A DNA stretch of 64,000 nucleotides from Pseudomonas chlororaphis subsp. piscium (GCF_003850345.1 NZ_CP027707.1:4340001-4404000), one strand, 5' to 3'; counted from the stretch's first letter, positions 29,308-39,507 are shown. Numbers and translations are program-made. The notes: generated from the letters alone by a model not told the origin.

Positions 29308-30330
29308 TCAATGCCTCGGGTCGAAGGCGTCGCGGCAGGCTTCGCCGATAAACACCAGCAACGACAGAATCAGCGCCAGGGCGAAAAACGCCGTCAGCCC
29401 CAGCCAGGGCGCCTGCAGATTGCTTTTGCCCTGGCCGATCAACTCGCCCAGGGAAGCACTGCCGGCCGGCATGCCGAAGCCCAGGAAATCCAGGGCCGAC
29501 AGAGTGGCGATGGCCCCGGTGAGAATAAACGGCAGGTACGTCAGGGTGGCGCTCATGGCATTGGGCAGGATGTGCCGCAGCATCACCTGGGTATCGCCGA
29601 CGCCCAGGGCCCGCGCCGCCTTGACGTACTCCAGGCCACGGCTGCGCAGGAACTCGGCGCGCACCACGTCCACCAGGGTCAGCCAGGAAAACAGCGCCAT
29701 GATCCCCAGCAGCCACCAGAAACCCGGCTCGACGAACCCCGAGAGAATGATCAGCAGGTACAGCACCGGCAGCCCCGACCAGACCTCCTGCAAGCGCTGC
29801 CCCAACAGGTCGATCCAGCCGCCGTAATAGCCCTGCAGGGCGCCGGCGGCGATGCCGATCAGCGCACTGGCGGCGGTCAGCGCCAGGGCGAACAGCAGCG
29901 ACACCCGGGTGCCGAAGATCACCCGCGCCAGCACGTCCCGGGCCTGGTCGTCGGTGCCCAGCCAGTTCTGCGCCGAGGGTGGGCTGGGCGCCGGTTCCGT
30001 CAGGTCGTAGTTGACCGTGTCGAAAGCGAAAGGAATGGGCGCGAACAACAACCAGCCGCCCTGCCCCTCGATCAACTGGCGCACCGAAGCGCTGCGGTAA
30101 TCCGGCTGGAACGGCAGTTCGCCGCCGAACTGCTGTTCGGTGTAACGCTTGAACACCGGGAAATACCAGTGGCCCTGGTAAGCCACCAGCAAGGGCTTGT
30201 CGTTGGCGATCAGCTCACCGCCGAGGGTCAAGGCGAACAACGCGATGAACAGCCACAACGACCACCAGCCGCGCCGGTGGGACTTGAAGCGCTGCCAGCG
30301 CCGCTGGCCTATGGGAGACAAGGTCAACAT
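29308..30330 (-). CDS. yejE: peptide ABC transporter permease (YejE-like)
   Basis: 340 residues. There is a first TM near 23-41, then a long periplasmic loop with the YejE-type text FKRYTEQQFGGELPFQPDY, and then the DppC-type core. The core has six TMs, including GTDDQARDVLARVIFGTRVSLLFAL and the ATPase-contact loop AARALGVGDTQVMLRHILPNAM. The start at 30330 (MLTLSP) is chosen because it overlaps the preceding gene's stop by ATGA-like coupling; the longer frame has no ribosome-binding site. Confidence 0.92.
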   Translation of the reverse strand: MLTLSPIGQRRWQRFKSHRRGWWSLWLFIALFALTLGGELIANDKPLLVAYQGHWYFPVFKRYTEQQFGGELPFQPDYRSASVRQLIEGQGGWLLFAPIPFAFDTVNYDLTEPAPSPPSAQNWLGTDDQARDVLARVIFGTRVSLLFALALTAASALIGIAAGALQGYYGGWIDLLGQRLQEVWSGLPVLYLLIILSGFVEPGFWWLLGIMALFSWLTLVDVVRAEFLRSRGLEYVKAARALGVGDTQVMLRHILPNAMSATLTYLPFILTGAIATLSALDFLGFGMPAGSASLGELIGQGKSNLQAPWLGLTAFFALALILSLLVFIGEACRDAFDPRH

Positions 30331-31394
30331 CAGGCGCTCCTTGCACTGAAGTCGATACGCGGATCGACCAGGGTGTAGCACAGGTCGCCGAGCAGTTTTA
30401 TCAGCAGACCGAACAGGGTGAAGATGAACAGCGAACCGAACACCACCGGGTAATCCCGCGATACCGCGGCGTCGTAGCTCAGGCGCCCCAGGCCATCGAG
30501 GGAGAAGATCACCTCGATCAGCAGCGAGCCGCCGAAGAACACATTGACCAGGGCCTGGGGCAAGCCGGCGACCACCAGCAGCATGGCGTTGCGAAACACA
30601 TGGCCGTACAGCACCTGCCGCTCACTCAGGCCCTTGGCCCGGGCGGTGACCACATACAGGCGGGAGATCTCGTTGAGAAAGCTGTTCTTGGTCAGCAGGG
30701 TCAAGGTGGCGAACCCGCCGATCACCAGGGCACTGACCGGCAGCACCAGGTGCCAGAAATAGTCGGCGACCTTGCCCCAGGCCGAGAGCTGGGCGAAGTT
30801 CTCCGACACCAGCCCGCGCACCGGAAACCAGTCGAGCAAGGTGCCGCCGCCGAACACCAGGATCAGCAACAGAGCGAACAGGAAACCCGGCATGGCATAA
30901 CCGATAACGATCGCCGCGCTGCTCCAGACATCGAAGGCCGAGCCGTCATGGATGGCCTTGCGAATCCCCAGGGGGATCGACACAAGGTAAGTGATCAGCG
31001 TCGCCCACAGGCCCAGCGACAGGGTCACCGGCAGCTTCTGCGCGATCAGCTCGGTGACCTTGGCGCCCCGAAAGAAGCTGTCGCCGAAATCCAGCCGCGA
31101 ATAGTTCTTGAGCATCAGCCACAAACGCTCGCAGGCGGGTTTGTCGAAGCCGTACTGGCGCTCGATATCGGCCAGCAGCTTGGGGTCCAGGCCACGGGTG
31201 GCGCGGGACTCGCCGCCCACCGATTCCACATGCCCGCCGCCCACCGCCGCGGCACCACTAATGCCTTGCAGGCGGGCAATGGCCTGCTCCACCGGACCGC
31301 CGGGGGCCGCCTGGACGATGACGAAGTTCACCAGCAGGATGCACAGCAAGGTGGGCACGATCAGCAGCAGACGCCGCGCGCTATAACCCAGCAT
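30330..31394 (-). CDS. yejB: peptide ABC transporter permease (YejB-like)
   Basis: 354 residues of the DppB type: TM1 at about 9-30, a periplasmic insert (about 40-100; [23 protein letters not shown] resembles YejB), and a membrane core with [21 protein letters not shown] as ATPase-contact loop and the final [30 protein letters not shown]. It begins at the ATG 31394, overlapping the end of the binding-protein gene by 14 bases. It pairs with YejE-like to form the channel. Confidence 0.92.
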   Translation of the reverse strand: MLGYSARRLLLIVPTLLCILLVNFVIVQAAPGGPVEQAIARLQGISGAAAVGGGHVESVGGESRATRGLDPKLLADIERQYGFDKPACERLWLMLKNYSRLDFGDSFFRGAKVTELIAQKLPVTLSLGLWATLITYLVSIPLGIRKAIHDGSAFDVWSSAAIVIGYAMPGFLFALLLILVFGGGTLLDWFPVRGLVSENFAQLSAWGKVADYFWHLVLPVSALVIGGFATLTLLTKNSFLNEISRLYVVTARAKGLSERQVLYGHVFRNAMLLVVAGLPQALVNVFFGGSLLIEVIFSLDGLGRLSYDAAVSRDYPVVFGSLFIFTLFGLLIKLLGDLCYTLVDPRIDFSARSA

Positions 31395-33234
31395 GGACAA
31401 CCTCCCTGCTGCGTTGGCGCATCTGGCTCAGGGTCAGCGCTTGCGGGCTGACCTCCCACCAGGTGTCGAGCCCGGCGTCGTACAGCGGCGCGATGGCCGG
31501 CCGGCCAAAACGGTTCCACCACACCGAGGAAATGCCCGGCGGGTAGTAGTTGGGAATCCAGTAGTAGCCCCACTGCAACACCCGGTCCAGCGCCCGGGCG
31601 TGGGCCAGCATGCTGGCGCGGCTGTCGGCCTGCACCAGGGCGCTGATCAGGCCGTCCACCGCCGGATCGCGCAGCGCCATGTAGTTGTTCGAGCCCGGGT
31701 CGTCGGCGCTCACCGAACCGAAATAGTTGAACAGCTCGCGCCCCGGCGCCAGGGACACCGGGTAGGCGGCGATGATCATGTCGTAGTCGCGGCTGCGCAC
31801 GCGGTTGGTGTATTGCGCGGTGTCGACCTGGCGAATATCGAAGCCGATGCCGATCTGCGCCAGGTTGCGCTTGAACGGCAGCAGCAGGCGCTCCAGGCCT
31901 TTCTGGCCGTTGAGAAAGGTGAAATGCAAGGGCTCGCCGGCGGCATTCACCAGCTGATCGCCCCGGGGAGTCCAGCCCGCCGCCTCCAGCAGCTTCAGCG
32001 CCTGCAACTGCTGCGCTCGGATGATCCCACTGCCGTCGGTGCGTGGCGCCTGGAACACCTGGGTAAACACCTCCTCGGGGATCTGCCCGCGCCAGGGTTC
32101 GAGGATCTTCAATTCTTCAGCGTCCGGCAGCGCCACCGCCGCCAGCTCGCTGTGGGAAAAGAAGCTCTGCTGGCGCAGGTACATACTGCGCATCATCTGC
32201 CGGTTGCTCCACTCGAAGTCCCAGAGCATGGCGATCGCCTGGCGCACCCGGCGGTCCTGGAACTGCGGTTTCTGCAGGTTGAAAATGAAACCCTGGGCGC
32301 CCAGGGCCGAACCCGGCGCCAGGTGCTCGCGCACCAGGCGCCCCTGCTCCAGCGCGGCGCCGGCATAACCTATGGTGTAGCCGGTGGCGGACAGCTCACG
32401 GTTGTAGTCATAGCCGCCGGCCTTGAGGATCTGCCGCGACACATCGGTGTCGGCGAAGAACTCCACCCGCAGCCGATCGAAGTTGTAGCGCCCCCGGACC
32501 ACCGGCAGGTCCTGCCCCCACCAGTCCTTGACCCGCTCGAAGTCCACGCTGCGCCCGGCGTCCACCGCGCTCACCCGGTACGGCCCGCTGCCCAGCGGCG
32601 CTTCGAAGCCGCCACCGTCGGCGAAATTGCGGCCGCGCCACCAGTGCTCGGGCAACACCGGCAACGACGCCAGGTCCAGGGGCAAGGTCCGGCTGTCGCT
32701 GTTCTTGAACACAAACCGTACCCGGGTCGACGACTCCACCTGCACCTCGGCGACATCGGCGAACTGCTGGCGGTAGACGAAACTGCCCTGGGTCATCAGC
32801 AGCTCGAAGGTGTAGCGCACGTCCTGGGCGGTGATCGGGCTGCCATCGTCGAAGCGCGCCCGGGGGTTGAGGTAAAAGCGCAGCCAGGAACGGTCCGCGG
32901 CCAGCTCCAGGCCCTCGGCCACCAGGCCGTACACGGTGTAAGGCTCATCCTTGGAGCGATAGGCCAGCGGCGCATACAGCCAGCCGTCGATATCGGCCAC
33001 GCCGGTGCCTTTGTCGATATAGGGAATCAGATGGTCGAAGGGTCCGCTTTCCAGGGAGGACCGGCGCAGGCTGCCGCCCTTGGGCGCGTCCGGGTTGACG
33101 TAGTCGAAGTGCTGGAAGCCGGCGGGGTATTTCGGGGCTTCGCCGTAGACCGTCAGCGACGGTTGCACGGCGGCCAGCAGCACGGGGCTCGGCAGCAGGC
33201 AGAGCCAGAACAGCACAGCGCGTTGCAATAGCAT
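31381..33234 (-). CDS. yejA: extracellular peptide-binding protein (YejA-like)
   Basis: 617 residues with a signal peptide (1-22, ending LLAAV). The mature part begins [29 protein letters not shown], characteristic of YejA rather than OppA/DppA. Family-5 solute-binding blocks follow. E. coli YejABEF and P. aeruginosa Npp systems import peptide-nucleotide antibiotics and short peptides. This is the first gene of the operon. It is preceded at about 105 bases by the same promoter-like element found before the two TonB receptors, which suggests joint regulation. Confidence 0.9.
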   Translation of the reverse strand: MLLQRAVLFWLCLLPSPVLLAAVQPSLTVYGEAPKYPAGFQHFDYVNPDAPKGGSLRRSSLESGPFDHLIPYIDKGTGVADIDGWLYAPLAYRSKDEPYTVYGLVAEGLELAADRSWLRFYLNPRARFDDGSPITAQDVRYTFELLMTQGSFVYRQQFADVAEVQVESSTRVRFVFKNSDSRTLPLDLASLPVLPEHWWRGRNFADGGGFEAPLGSGPYRVSAVDAGRSVDFERVKDWWGQDLPVVRGRYNFDRLRVEFFADTDVSRQILKAGGYDYNRELSATGYTIGYAGAALEQGRLVREHLAPGSALGAQGFIFNLQKPQFQDRRVRQAIAMLWDFEWSNRQMMRSMYLRQQSFFSHSELAAVALPDAEELKILEPWRGQIPEEVFTQVFQAPRTDGSGIIRAQQLQALKLLEAAGWTPRGDQLVNAAGEPLHFTFLNGQKGLERLLLPFKRNLAQIGIGFDIRQVDTAQYTNRVRSRDYDMIIAAYPVSLAPGRELFNYFGSVSADDPGSNNYMALRDPAVDGLISALVQADSRASMLAHARALDRVLQWGYYWIPNYYPPGISSVWWNRFGRPAIAPLYDAGLDTWWEVSPQALTLSQMRQRSREVVHAGL

Positions 33235-33320
33235 GGAATGATGCCTCTGCGAACAGCGGCCGGGAGGGCGGCGTCCGCTCCCCAGCCTGGACTCACCGGA
33301 ACACCCCGCTCCTGCCTGTC

Positions 33321-33348
33321 ATGTGCAACTGACCGGGCATTTTTATAG
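33321..33348 (-). promoter_or_regulatory. shared element upstream of yejA-like operon (CTATAAAAA-N11-TTGCACAT)
   Basis: On the minus strand CTATAAAAA (33348-33340) is followed after exactly 11 bases by TTGCACAT (33328-33321). The same blocks at the same spacing precede both TonB receptor genes. They probably mark the promoter recognised by the local ECF sigma factor. Confidence 0.6.
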
Positions 33349-33407
33349 AGCGGGTTTTAGAACCATTGGTTACTAAAAAGCGTCCGGACCTTTTATTGCC
33401 TCTCGAC

Positions 33408-36302
33408 TCAGAAGTTGTAACTGAGCCGCGTGTACAAGGTCCTTCCGAACGGGTCCGAGTAGCGTGGGTCGTAGCCGCTCTGGAAGGTGTAGGTCTGGTT
33501 GCTGAACGGCGGCTCGCGGTCGAACAGGTTCTTCACCCCGAGGGTCACGCCCAGGGCCTGGCGCCAGGTGTAGGTGCCGGCCAGGTCCCAGATGTTGTAG
33601 GAGCCGACACGGTTATGGCTGTCGCGATCGGAGTCGTGGTAACCGCTGGTGTAGCGGTTGGTCAGGGTCGCGCCCAGCGGCCCCTGGTTCCAGGTCGCGG
33701 TCAGGCTATGGCGCCAGCGTGCCACCGCGCCGGCCGAGGCGAAGTCGCCGCCGCGAAAATCCCCCAGCTTGTCGATGTATTCGCCCTTGAGCTGTTGCTG
33801 GTAGTCGTAGCGGGTGACGTAGGTGCCTTGCAGCCCCAGGCCGAACTCGCCCCAGGCATTGGCCGGCAGGCGGTAGTCGAGGCTGACGTCGACCCCGCTG
33901 GTCTTGAGCTTACCCAGGTTGTCCATGCCGGTGACCACGTGATCGATGGAGCCGTCGGCCTTGCGCACCAGGCGGTCGGCGTACAGGTCGGGGTTGTCGA
34001 ACGGCGCCGACTCGGGAAACTCGGCGATCTGGTTGGCGAGCTTGATCCACCAGAAATCCAGCCCGGCGTTGAGCCGGTCGAACGGCTGATAGACGAAGCC
34101 GAATGTCACGTTACGCGCGGTCTCCGGCTTCAGCTCGGTATTGCCGCCGGTGCTGCGGTTGAACTGCTGGGCGCAGTCACGATTGCCGATCCCGCCATTG
34201 GCCGGGGTACCGCCGGGGCACAGCCGCGGGTCGTTGTAGTTGGCGTTGGTGAAGGTGGTAAAGGTCGGGTTGTACAGCTCATACAGCGACGGCGCGCGGA
34301 AACCTTCGCTGTAGGCGCCGCGCAGCACCAGCTCCTTGAACGGCTGGAAACGGAACGAATACTTGGGGTTGGTGGTGCTGCCGAAGTCGCTGTATTTGTC
34401 ATGCCGGATCGCCGCCGTCAGCTCCAGGCTGTCGAGCACCGGCACGTTGAGTTCGGCATATTGCGCCTGCACGCTGCGGTCGCCCGACACGCTGCCGTTG
34501 GGGTCGATGCCCAGGCTCTGCACATTGCCGGCGAACTGGGCGAAATCCTGGTGGAAGTCCTCCTTGCGGTACTCGCCGCCCAGGGCCAGGGCCGATGGGC
34601 CCGAGCCGAACCAGTCGCCGATCTCGCGGCTGACCCGCCCGTCGATGACCTTGACCCGCCCGACCGCCGTGGCGTAATCGCCGTCCACCGTATTGGCCGC
34701 CAACAGCGCGCTGCCCGCCGCGGTCTGCGGGCCGAAGGGGTTGATCACGCCATTGGCGATGCCCTGGGACACCGCCACATCGTTCACGTAGCCGCTGCGG
34801 ATGGTGCTGACCACCTTGTTCTGGTTGTACGAGGCGCCGATGTTGTAATCCCAGCCGGAGACACTGCCGTCGAACGTCAGCAGCAGGCGCTGGCCAGTGT
34901 TGTCGTCTTCATGACGGCGGGCGCCGACATCGGTTTCCCGCCAGTTGGCCGCCACCGGTTGCGTCGGGTCGAGGGCAAAGCCGCTGGGCCCCGGGGTGAT
35001 GCCATTGCCCGGGTAGAACGCCGTGCCCGGGTTGACCTGGTTGCCCATCAGGGTGCCGGGACCGATCTGGGTGCGGTTCTCGTTGCGCGCCCAGAAGTAT
35101 TCGAGGCTAACGTTGTGATCGTCACTGAGCTTGCCGGTGGCCTTGGCGAAGGCCGAGGTCTTTTCGGTTTCCGGCACCAGGTCCAGGTAGCTCCACAGGC
35201 TCTGGCGGCAGATGCCGTTGCGCGACAGCAGCCCCGGCGCGTTGCAGCCGGAACCGGCCAGCGGGTGGGTGGCATTGGCGCCCTGGCTCCAGTTGGCCGG
35301 CGAGGCGGTGCCGGAGGTGTAGTCCAGGCCCCGGCCGGGCTGGTAGTTGTAGGTGTAGCCACGGTCCTTGGCGGCCAGGCGCTCCTGCTTGTCGTAGCTG
35401 ACCACGCCGAACACGTTGAAGCGGTCTTCTTCCAGGTCGCCGATGCCCCAGCTGCCGCTGAAGTTCTTGCTCTGGCCACCACCGAAATGGGTCGGGGTGT
35501 CGTAGCTGGTGCTGACCTGGCCACGGGTCAGGCTCTTCTTGGTGATGAAGTTGATCACCCCGCCGATGGCGTCGGTGCCGTACAGCGCGGACGCGCCGTC
35601 GCGCAGCACCTCGACCCGGTCGATAGCGGCGAAGGGAATGGTGTTGAGGTCGACCCCGGAGCCGTTGATGGCGTTGGTCGCGTTGTTGCTCAGGCGCCGG
35701 CCGTTGAGCAGCACCAGGGTCTTGTTCGGGCCTATGCCGCGCAGGTCGGCATAGGCCGCCCCGCCGCTGCTGGAGCCCACCGAGCGCCCGGAACCGACCG
35801 AGGACTGGTTGGCGGAAATCCGGTTGATCAGCTCTTCGGTGGTGGTCACACCCTGCTCGCGTAGCTTCTCCACTCGCAGCACGGTGACCGGTACCGCGGT
35901 CTCGGCATCCACCCGGCGGATCGCGGTGCCGGTCACTTCCACCCGCTGCAACTGGGTGGTGGGCTCGGCGAACGCCGGGGTGCTGCTGGCGGTGCTGGTG
36001 TCCGCCGTGATGGTCACGCCCTGGGTGTCCTGCTGCTCCTTCAGGCCGCTGTCCTGCAACGCCAGGGTCAGCGCCTGGTGCTGGTCGAGCTGGCCCTGGA
36101 TCGCCGGCGCATAACGGCCGCTCACCAGCTTCTGCTCGAAGGAAATCGGCAGGCCGGTCTGCCGGGAAATCTGCAGCAAGGTCTGGTCCAGCGGCCCCGC
36201 GGGCAGGTTGAACGGGGTGGTCGCGGCCCAGGCCGGCAACGCATTCAACGCCAGCAGCAAGGCCAGGCTCAAAGGGGATCTACCGGGTACGAACAGACTC
36301 AT
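33408..36302 (-). CDS. TonB-dependent receptor with N-terminal signalling (STN) domain, no. 1
   Basis: 964 residues. A signal peptide (1-about 27, ending LPAWA) precedes an STN signalling domain (FNLPAGPLDQTLLQISRQTGLPISFEQ to about residue 105). The plug domain (about 125-260) contains TLVLLNGRRL and IDRVEVLRDGASALYGTDAIGGVINFITKK. A 22-strand barrel ends GRTLYTRLSYNF, with terminal Phe as usual. STN domains contact a FecR-like regulator. The start is 36302, where AGGGAT gives a ribosome-binding site; an ATG at 36320 lies inside a hairpin without one. The plug text is of the general type shared by peptide, sugar and iron-complex receptors, so the ligand is open. Confidence 0.9.
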   Translation of the reverse strand: MSLFVPGRSPLSLALLLALNALPAWAATTPFNLPAGPLDQTLLQISRQTGLPISFEQKLVSGRYAPAIQGQLDQHQALTLALQDSGLKEQQDTQGVTITADTSTASSTPAFAEPTTQLQRVEVTGTAIRRVDAETAVPVTVLRVEKLREQGVTTTEELINRISANQSSVGSGRSVGSSSGGAAYADLRGIGPNKTLVLLNGRRLSNNATNAINGSGVDLNTIPFAAIDRVEVLRDGASALYGTDAIGGVINFITKKSLTRGQVSTSYDTPTHFGGGQSKNFSGSWGIGDLEEDRFNVFGVVSYDKQERLAAKDRGYTYNYQPGRGLDYTSGTASPANWSQGANATHPLAGSGCNAPGLLSRNGICRQSLWSYLDLVPETEKTSAFAKATGKLSDDHNVSLEYFWARNENRTQIGPGTLMGNQVNPGTAFYPGNGITPGPSGFALDPTQPVAANWRETDVGARRHEDDNTGQRLLLTFDGSVSGWDYNIGASYNQNKVVSTIRSGYVNDVAVSQGIANGVINPFGPQTAAGSALLAANTVDGDYATAVGRVKVIDGRVSREIGDWFGSGPSALALGGEYRKEDFHQDFAQFAGNVQSLGIDPNGSVSGDRSVQAQYAELNVPVLDSLELTAAIRHDKYSDFGSTTNPKYSFRFQPFKELVLRGAYSEGFRAPSLYELYNPTFTTFTNANYNDPRLCPGGTPANGGIGNRDCAQQFNRSTGGNTELKPETARNVTFGFVYQPFDRLNAGLDFWWIKLANQIAEFPESAPFDNPDLYADRLVRKADGSIDHVVTGMDNLGKLKTSGVDVSLDYRLPANAWGEFGLGLQGTYVTRYDYQQQLKGEYIDKLGDFRGGDFASAGAVARWRHSLTATWNQGPLGATLTNRYTSGYHDSDRDSHNRVGSYNIWDLAGTYTWRQALGVTLGVKNLFDREPPFSNQTYTFQSGYDPRYSDPFGRTLYTRLSYNF

Positions 36303-36310
36303 GGACAACC

Positions 36311-36337
36311 ATCCCTGCATTAGGTTTATGCAGGGAT
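36311..36337 (-). promoter_or_regulatory. hairpin in the 5' leader of TonB receptor 1, covering its ribosome-binding site
   Basis: The perfect 10-bp inverted repeat ATCCCTGCAT (36311-36320) / ATGCAGGGAT (36328-36337) has a 7-base loop. On the mRNA the second arm carries AGGGA, the only Shine-Dalgarno sequence before the ATG at 36302. Confidence 0.6.
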
Positions 36338-36363
36338 GTGCAACGGCCGGGAGGTTTTTATAG
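36336..36363 (-). promoter_or_regulatory. shared element upstream of TonB receptor 1
   Basis: Minus strand: CTATAAAAA (36363-36355), 11 bases, TTGCACAT (36343-36336). It is about 35-60 bases before the start codon, and both blocks are identical to those ahead of the yejA-like gene. Confidence 0.65.
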
Positions 36364-36411
36364 AGGCCGATCTAGACCGTTGGGTGATGAGCTTATGCTC
36401 GTTCATCATTC

Positions 36412-36486
36412 CTGTAGGAGCGAAGCTTGCTCGCGATGGCGTCGTATCAGACCCACCGCTATCGCGAGCAAGCTTCGCTCCTACAG
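36412..36486. repeat. REP doublet between the two TonB receptor genes
   Basis: CTGTAGGAGCGAAGCTTGCTCGCGAT is present at 36412-36436, with its inverted copy at 36461-36486. It is the same REP class as at 13975-14042. It lies after the stop of receptor 2 and before the promoter of receptor 1, so it may mark the transcript boundary. Confidence 0.9.
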
Positions 36487-36507
36487 AAGACTCCTCCGGC
36501 GGAGGGA

Positions 36508-39447
36508 TCAACCGCCAAAGTGATAGCTCAGATCCAGCCACCACTGCCGGCCATAGGGGTCGTAGTTGCCGACGGGGTAATACGGCCAGCCGGCGGAGTC
36601 GTCGCGCTTGACCTGGTTCAGCAGGTTGTTGACGGTCAGGCCGACGCTGGCGCGGTCGTTGACCTTGTAGCGGGCGCTGGCGTTGAACACCGTCCAGGGC
36701 GACACGCGCCCGTCGGCGCTGCCGTTGGTGACGCTGCCGTAGCGGATGCCCAGCAGGGTTGCGGTGTAGTGCTGGTAATCCCAGGTCAGGCTGGCGTTCG
36801 CCTTGCTGCGCCAGTCGTGATTGCTGCGGTCCACGCGCCAGTCCTGGGTCGGTGCGTCGTCCGATTCCTTGTAGTAATGCGAGAGCACCAGGGTGTAGCC
36901 CAGGGTCGAACTGAAGGCCCCGTACTCCCCGGCGCCCCAGCGGATATTGCTTTTCAGGTCGAGCCCGCTGACCCGTTCGCTGGCGGCGTTGATCGCGTTG
37001 AGCTGCACCCGCTGCAAGCGGTTCGGGTCCACCGCGGCAGTGCCCGGGTTGCGCTGGATCCGCGCCAGGGTCGCCTGGCAAGCGGCCGAGTTGATGTCCA
37101 TGGCACCACTGCGGCAGGCGTTCTCTTCCTGCAGCAGGCGGTTCTGGTCGACGGTGGTCAGCAGGTCTTCGATCTGCACGCGCCAGTAATCCACCGACAC
37201 ATCGAAGTTGCGCGACGGCGACCAGACAAAACCGTAGGTCCAGGACTTGCCCCGCTCGGACTTGAGGTCGGCGGTGCCGCTCTGGGTGTAGTCCACCCGC
37301 CCGCGATCGCAGGTGCCCTCCACGCCCTGGCTGCAACCGTAGTAGTCGATCTGGTCCGGTATGTAGCCGTTGGTGTCGGCCTGGTAGATGTAGTTCAGGT
37401 CCGGGGCGCGGAAGCTGGTGCCGTAGCTGCCGCGCAACAGCAGGCTGTTCAGCGGGCGCCATTCCAGGCCCAGGTTGTAGGTCTTCTGTTGCTCGGTGCG
37501 ACCGCTGAATTTGTATTGGTCCCAGCGTCCCGCCAGCGACGCCAGCAGGCTGTCGCTGATCGGCACGCTGAACTCGCCGCCGGCGGCGTAGCGCTTGCGT
37601 GAGCCACCGGAGCTCTGCGCCGGGGTGGTGCCGTAGAAGCTGCCGTCGTTGAGCCCGTCGTCCGGGTCGATGCGGTATTCCTGCTTGCCCAGTTCCAGGA
37701 TGCCGGCGAAGCCCACCGGCCCGGCTGGCAAGTCGAACAGCTCGCCATTGAGCGAGGCGTTGTAGCTCTGCGACACCGACTTGCTGGTCTGGCTCAGGTT
37801 GCGGCGAAACTGCCGCCACTCCTCCTCGGTCAGCGGCCGGTCAAGGCGCGAGGCATCCGGGGCGAACACTGGATAACCACCCTGCTCGCCCAACTGCGGG
37901 CCCAGGTAGAAATCGCGGATAGTGGCCGACGGGGTATAGCGGGTGGTGCGCACGCTGCGGTACTCCGAACGGTTGGCCGCCAGCTCATAGCTCCAGGCCG
38001 TGTCGGCGATCCGGTCGGACAGACCCAGGGTGCCGGTCCAGGAGGTGTCGCGCCACTTGCTGTTGTTGCTGGTGCGGCCGCCGATTTCCTCCTCGGAGAA
38101 ACGCCGGAACCAGCGCTCCAGATTGCCGCTGTTCTGGTTGATGAAATCCGGCGAGGTGAAGCTCGGCCCGCGGGTGTTGTTCTGGATATGGTCCAGGCCA
38201 TACATCAGGTCGGCGAAGGCCTTGCCGCTGTCGCTGAAATGCCAGGTGCCACGGGTGTAGCCGTCGTAGTTTTCCTTTTGCGTCTGCAGGGTCCGGTAAT
38301 CGTTGTAGGACTGGTCGGTGGTGCAGCGCCCGCCGCTGCCGCTGAGGTGATTGCCAAAGACCCCCGGATAGGCGCCGCAACCGGGGCCGATGTACTTGCC
38401 AGTGTCGAGGTTGCGCCGGTAACCGACATCCTGGACCGGCCCGTTTTTCATGAAGCCGCGATCGTCGTTCCAGATCGGATCGCGCTGGGTCAGCTCCAGG
38501 CCGAACAGGCCGTCGAAATTCCCCCAGCTGCCACCGCCGCTGATCTGCAGGCGCTGGTTGTCGCCGCCACCACGCTCGGTGGTACCGCCACGCAGGTTGA
38601 CGTCGATGCCGCTGGCCTTCTCCTTGAGGATGATGTTGACCACCCCGGCGATCGCATCGGAACCGTAGATCGCCGAGGCGCCGCTGCTGAGAATCTCGAT
38701 GCGGTCGATGATCGCCGAAGGAATATTGGCCAGGTTGGTGAAATTGACCCGGCCGTCATAGGCCGTCGGGTAGTCCGCCACTCGCCGGCCGTTGATCAGC
38801 ACCAGCGTGTGGTTGGGCCCCAGCCCCCGCAGGTTGAGGGCGCTGGCCGCGGGCTGGAAGGTGTTGCCGTAGTCCTCGCCCTGGGTCATGCCGGTGTTTT
38901 GTGTCTGGGTCGCCAGGGCATCGTAGACGTTGCGGTAACCGCGGGCCTCCATCTCCTCATGGGTGATGACGTTCACCGGGGTGGCGCCGTCGGACTGGCC
39001 GCGGGCGATGCGCGAGCCGGTCACCGTGACTTTTTCCAGTTGCGGGTCCGCCGCGCGAACCGGCGCCACGGCGCTGACTTTAGGGCTGGCCTTGGCACTG
39101 GCCGGGGCGTTGCGAATGGTCAGCCCCTGCTCGCTGTGCTGAGCCTCCAGGCCACTGCCTTGCAGGGCCTTGTCCACCGCCTGCTGGCCGCCCAGGGCGC
39201 CACGAATGGCCGGGCTGCGCTTGCCCTGCACCAGGTCCTGGCTGAAGGAAATCGGCACCCCGGTCTGCCGCGAGATATCCAGCAGCACCTCGTCCAGCGG
39301 GCCGGCGGAAATGTCGAAGGTGATCGGCCTGGTCTCTGCCTGCTGGGCCCAGGCAGCGCTGCCACAAGCGCCGAACGCCAGGGCCAACGCCAGTGACAGG
39401 CACGCCAGTGGTCGGCGCTGCGGGTGGAAAAGGATCGATGAGTGCAT
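36508..39447 (-). CDS. TonB-dependent receptor with N-terminal signalling (STN) domain, no. 2
   Basis: 979 residues. A signal peptide (about 1-34, ending AAWAQQ) is followed by an STN domain (ITFDISAGPLDEVLLDISRQTGVPISFSQ to about residue 110). A TonB-box-like stretch (QLEKVTVTGSR), the plug (HTLVLINGRRV, IDRIEILSSGASAIYGSDAIAGVVNIILKE) and a barrel ending WWLDLSYHFGG follow. It is a paralogue of receptor 1 with the same domain order. ATG 39447 is chosen over a TTG at 39453; AGGGA lies upstream. It sits directly downstream of the FecR-like gene. Having two signalling receptors for one sigma/anti-sigma pair is unusual. Confidence 0.9.
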   Translation of the reverse strand: MHSSILFHPQRRPLACLSLALALAFGACGSAAWAQQAETRPITFDISAGPLDEVLLDISRQTGVPISFSQDLVQGKRSPAIRGALGGQQAVDKALQGSGLEAQHSEQGLTIRNAPASAKASPKVSAVAPVRAADPQLEKVTVTGSRIARGQSDGATPVNVITHEEMEARGYRNVYDALATQTQNTGMTQGEDYGNTFQPAASALNLRGLGPNHTLVLINGRRVADYPTAYDGRVNFTNLANIPSAIIDRIEILSSGASAIYGSDAIAGVVNIILKEKASGIDVNLRGGTTERGGGDNQRLQISGGGSWGNFDGLFGLELTQRDPIWNDDRGFMKNGPVQDVGYRRNLDTGKYIGPGCGAYPGVFGNHLSGSGGRCTTDQSYNDYRTLQTQKENYDGYTRGTWHFSDSGKAFADLMYGLDHIQNNTRGPSFTSPDFINQNSGNLERWFRRFSEEEIGGRTSNNSKWRDTSWTGTLGLSDRIADTAWSYELAANRSEYRSVRTTRYTPSATIRDFYLGPQLGEQGGYPVFAPDASRLDRPLTEEEWRQFRRNLSQTSKSVSQSYNASLNGELFDLPAGPVGFAGILELGKQEYRIDPDDGLNDGSFYGTTPAQSSGGSRKRYAAGGEFSVPISDSLLASLAGRWDQYKFSGRTEQQKTYNLGLEWRPLNSLLLRGSYGTSFRAPDLNYIYQADTNGYIPDQIDYYGCSQGVEGTCDRGRVDYTQSGTADLKSERGKSWTYGFVWSPSRNFDVSVDYWRVQIEDLLTTVDQNRLLQEENACRSGAMDINSAACQATLARIQRNPGTAAVDPNRLQRVQLNAINAASERVSGLDLKSNIRWGAGEYGAFSSTLGYTLVLSHYYKESDDAPTQDWRVDRSNHDWRSKANASLTWDYQHYTATLLGIRYGSVTNGSADGRVSPWTVFNASARYKVNDRASVGLTVNNLLNQVKRDDSAGWPYYPVGNYDPYGRQWWLDLSYHFGG

Positions 39448-39452
39448 GGACA

Positions 39453-39481
39453 ATTCCCTGTTGAATGCGGTTGCAGGGAAT
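39453..39481 (-). promoter_or_regulatory. hairpin in the 5' leader of TonB receptor 2
   Basis: ATTCCCTG (39453-39460) pairs with CAGGGAAT (39474-39481) around a 13-base loop. As in receptor 1, the mRNA's AGGGA ribosome-binding site is within the second arm and the ATG follows after TTGTCC. Confidence 0.55.
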
Positions 39482-39507
39482 GAGCAGTGACCGATGGGTT
39501 TTTATAG
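39480..39507 (-). promoter_or_regulatory. shared element upstream of TonB receptor 2
   Basis: Minus strand: CTATAAAAA (39507-39499), 11 bases, CTGCTCAT (39487-39480). The first block is identical to the other two copies and the second differs at two positions. Between the blocks CGGTC is shared with the yejA-like copy. Confidence 0.6.
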
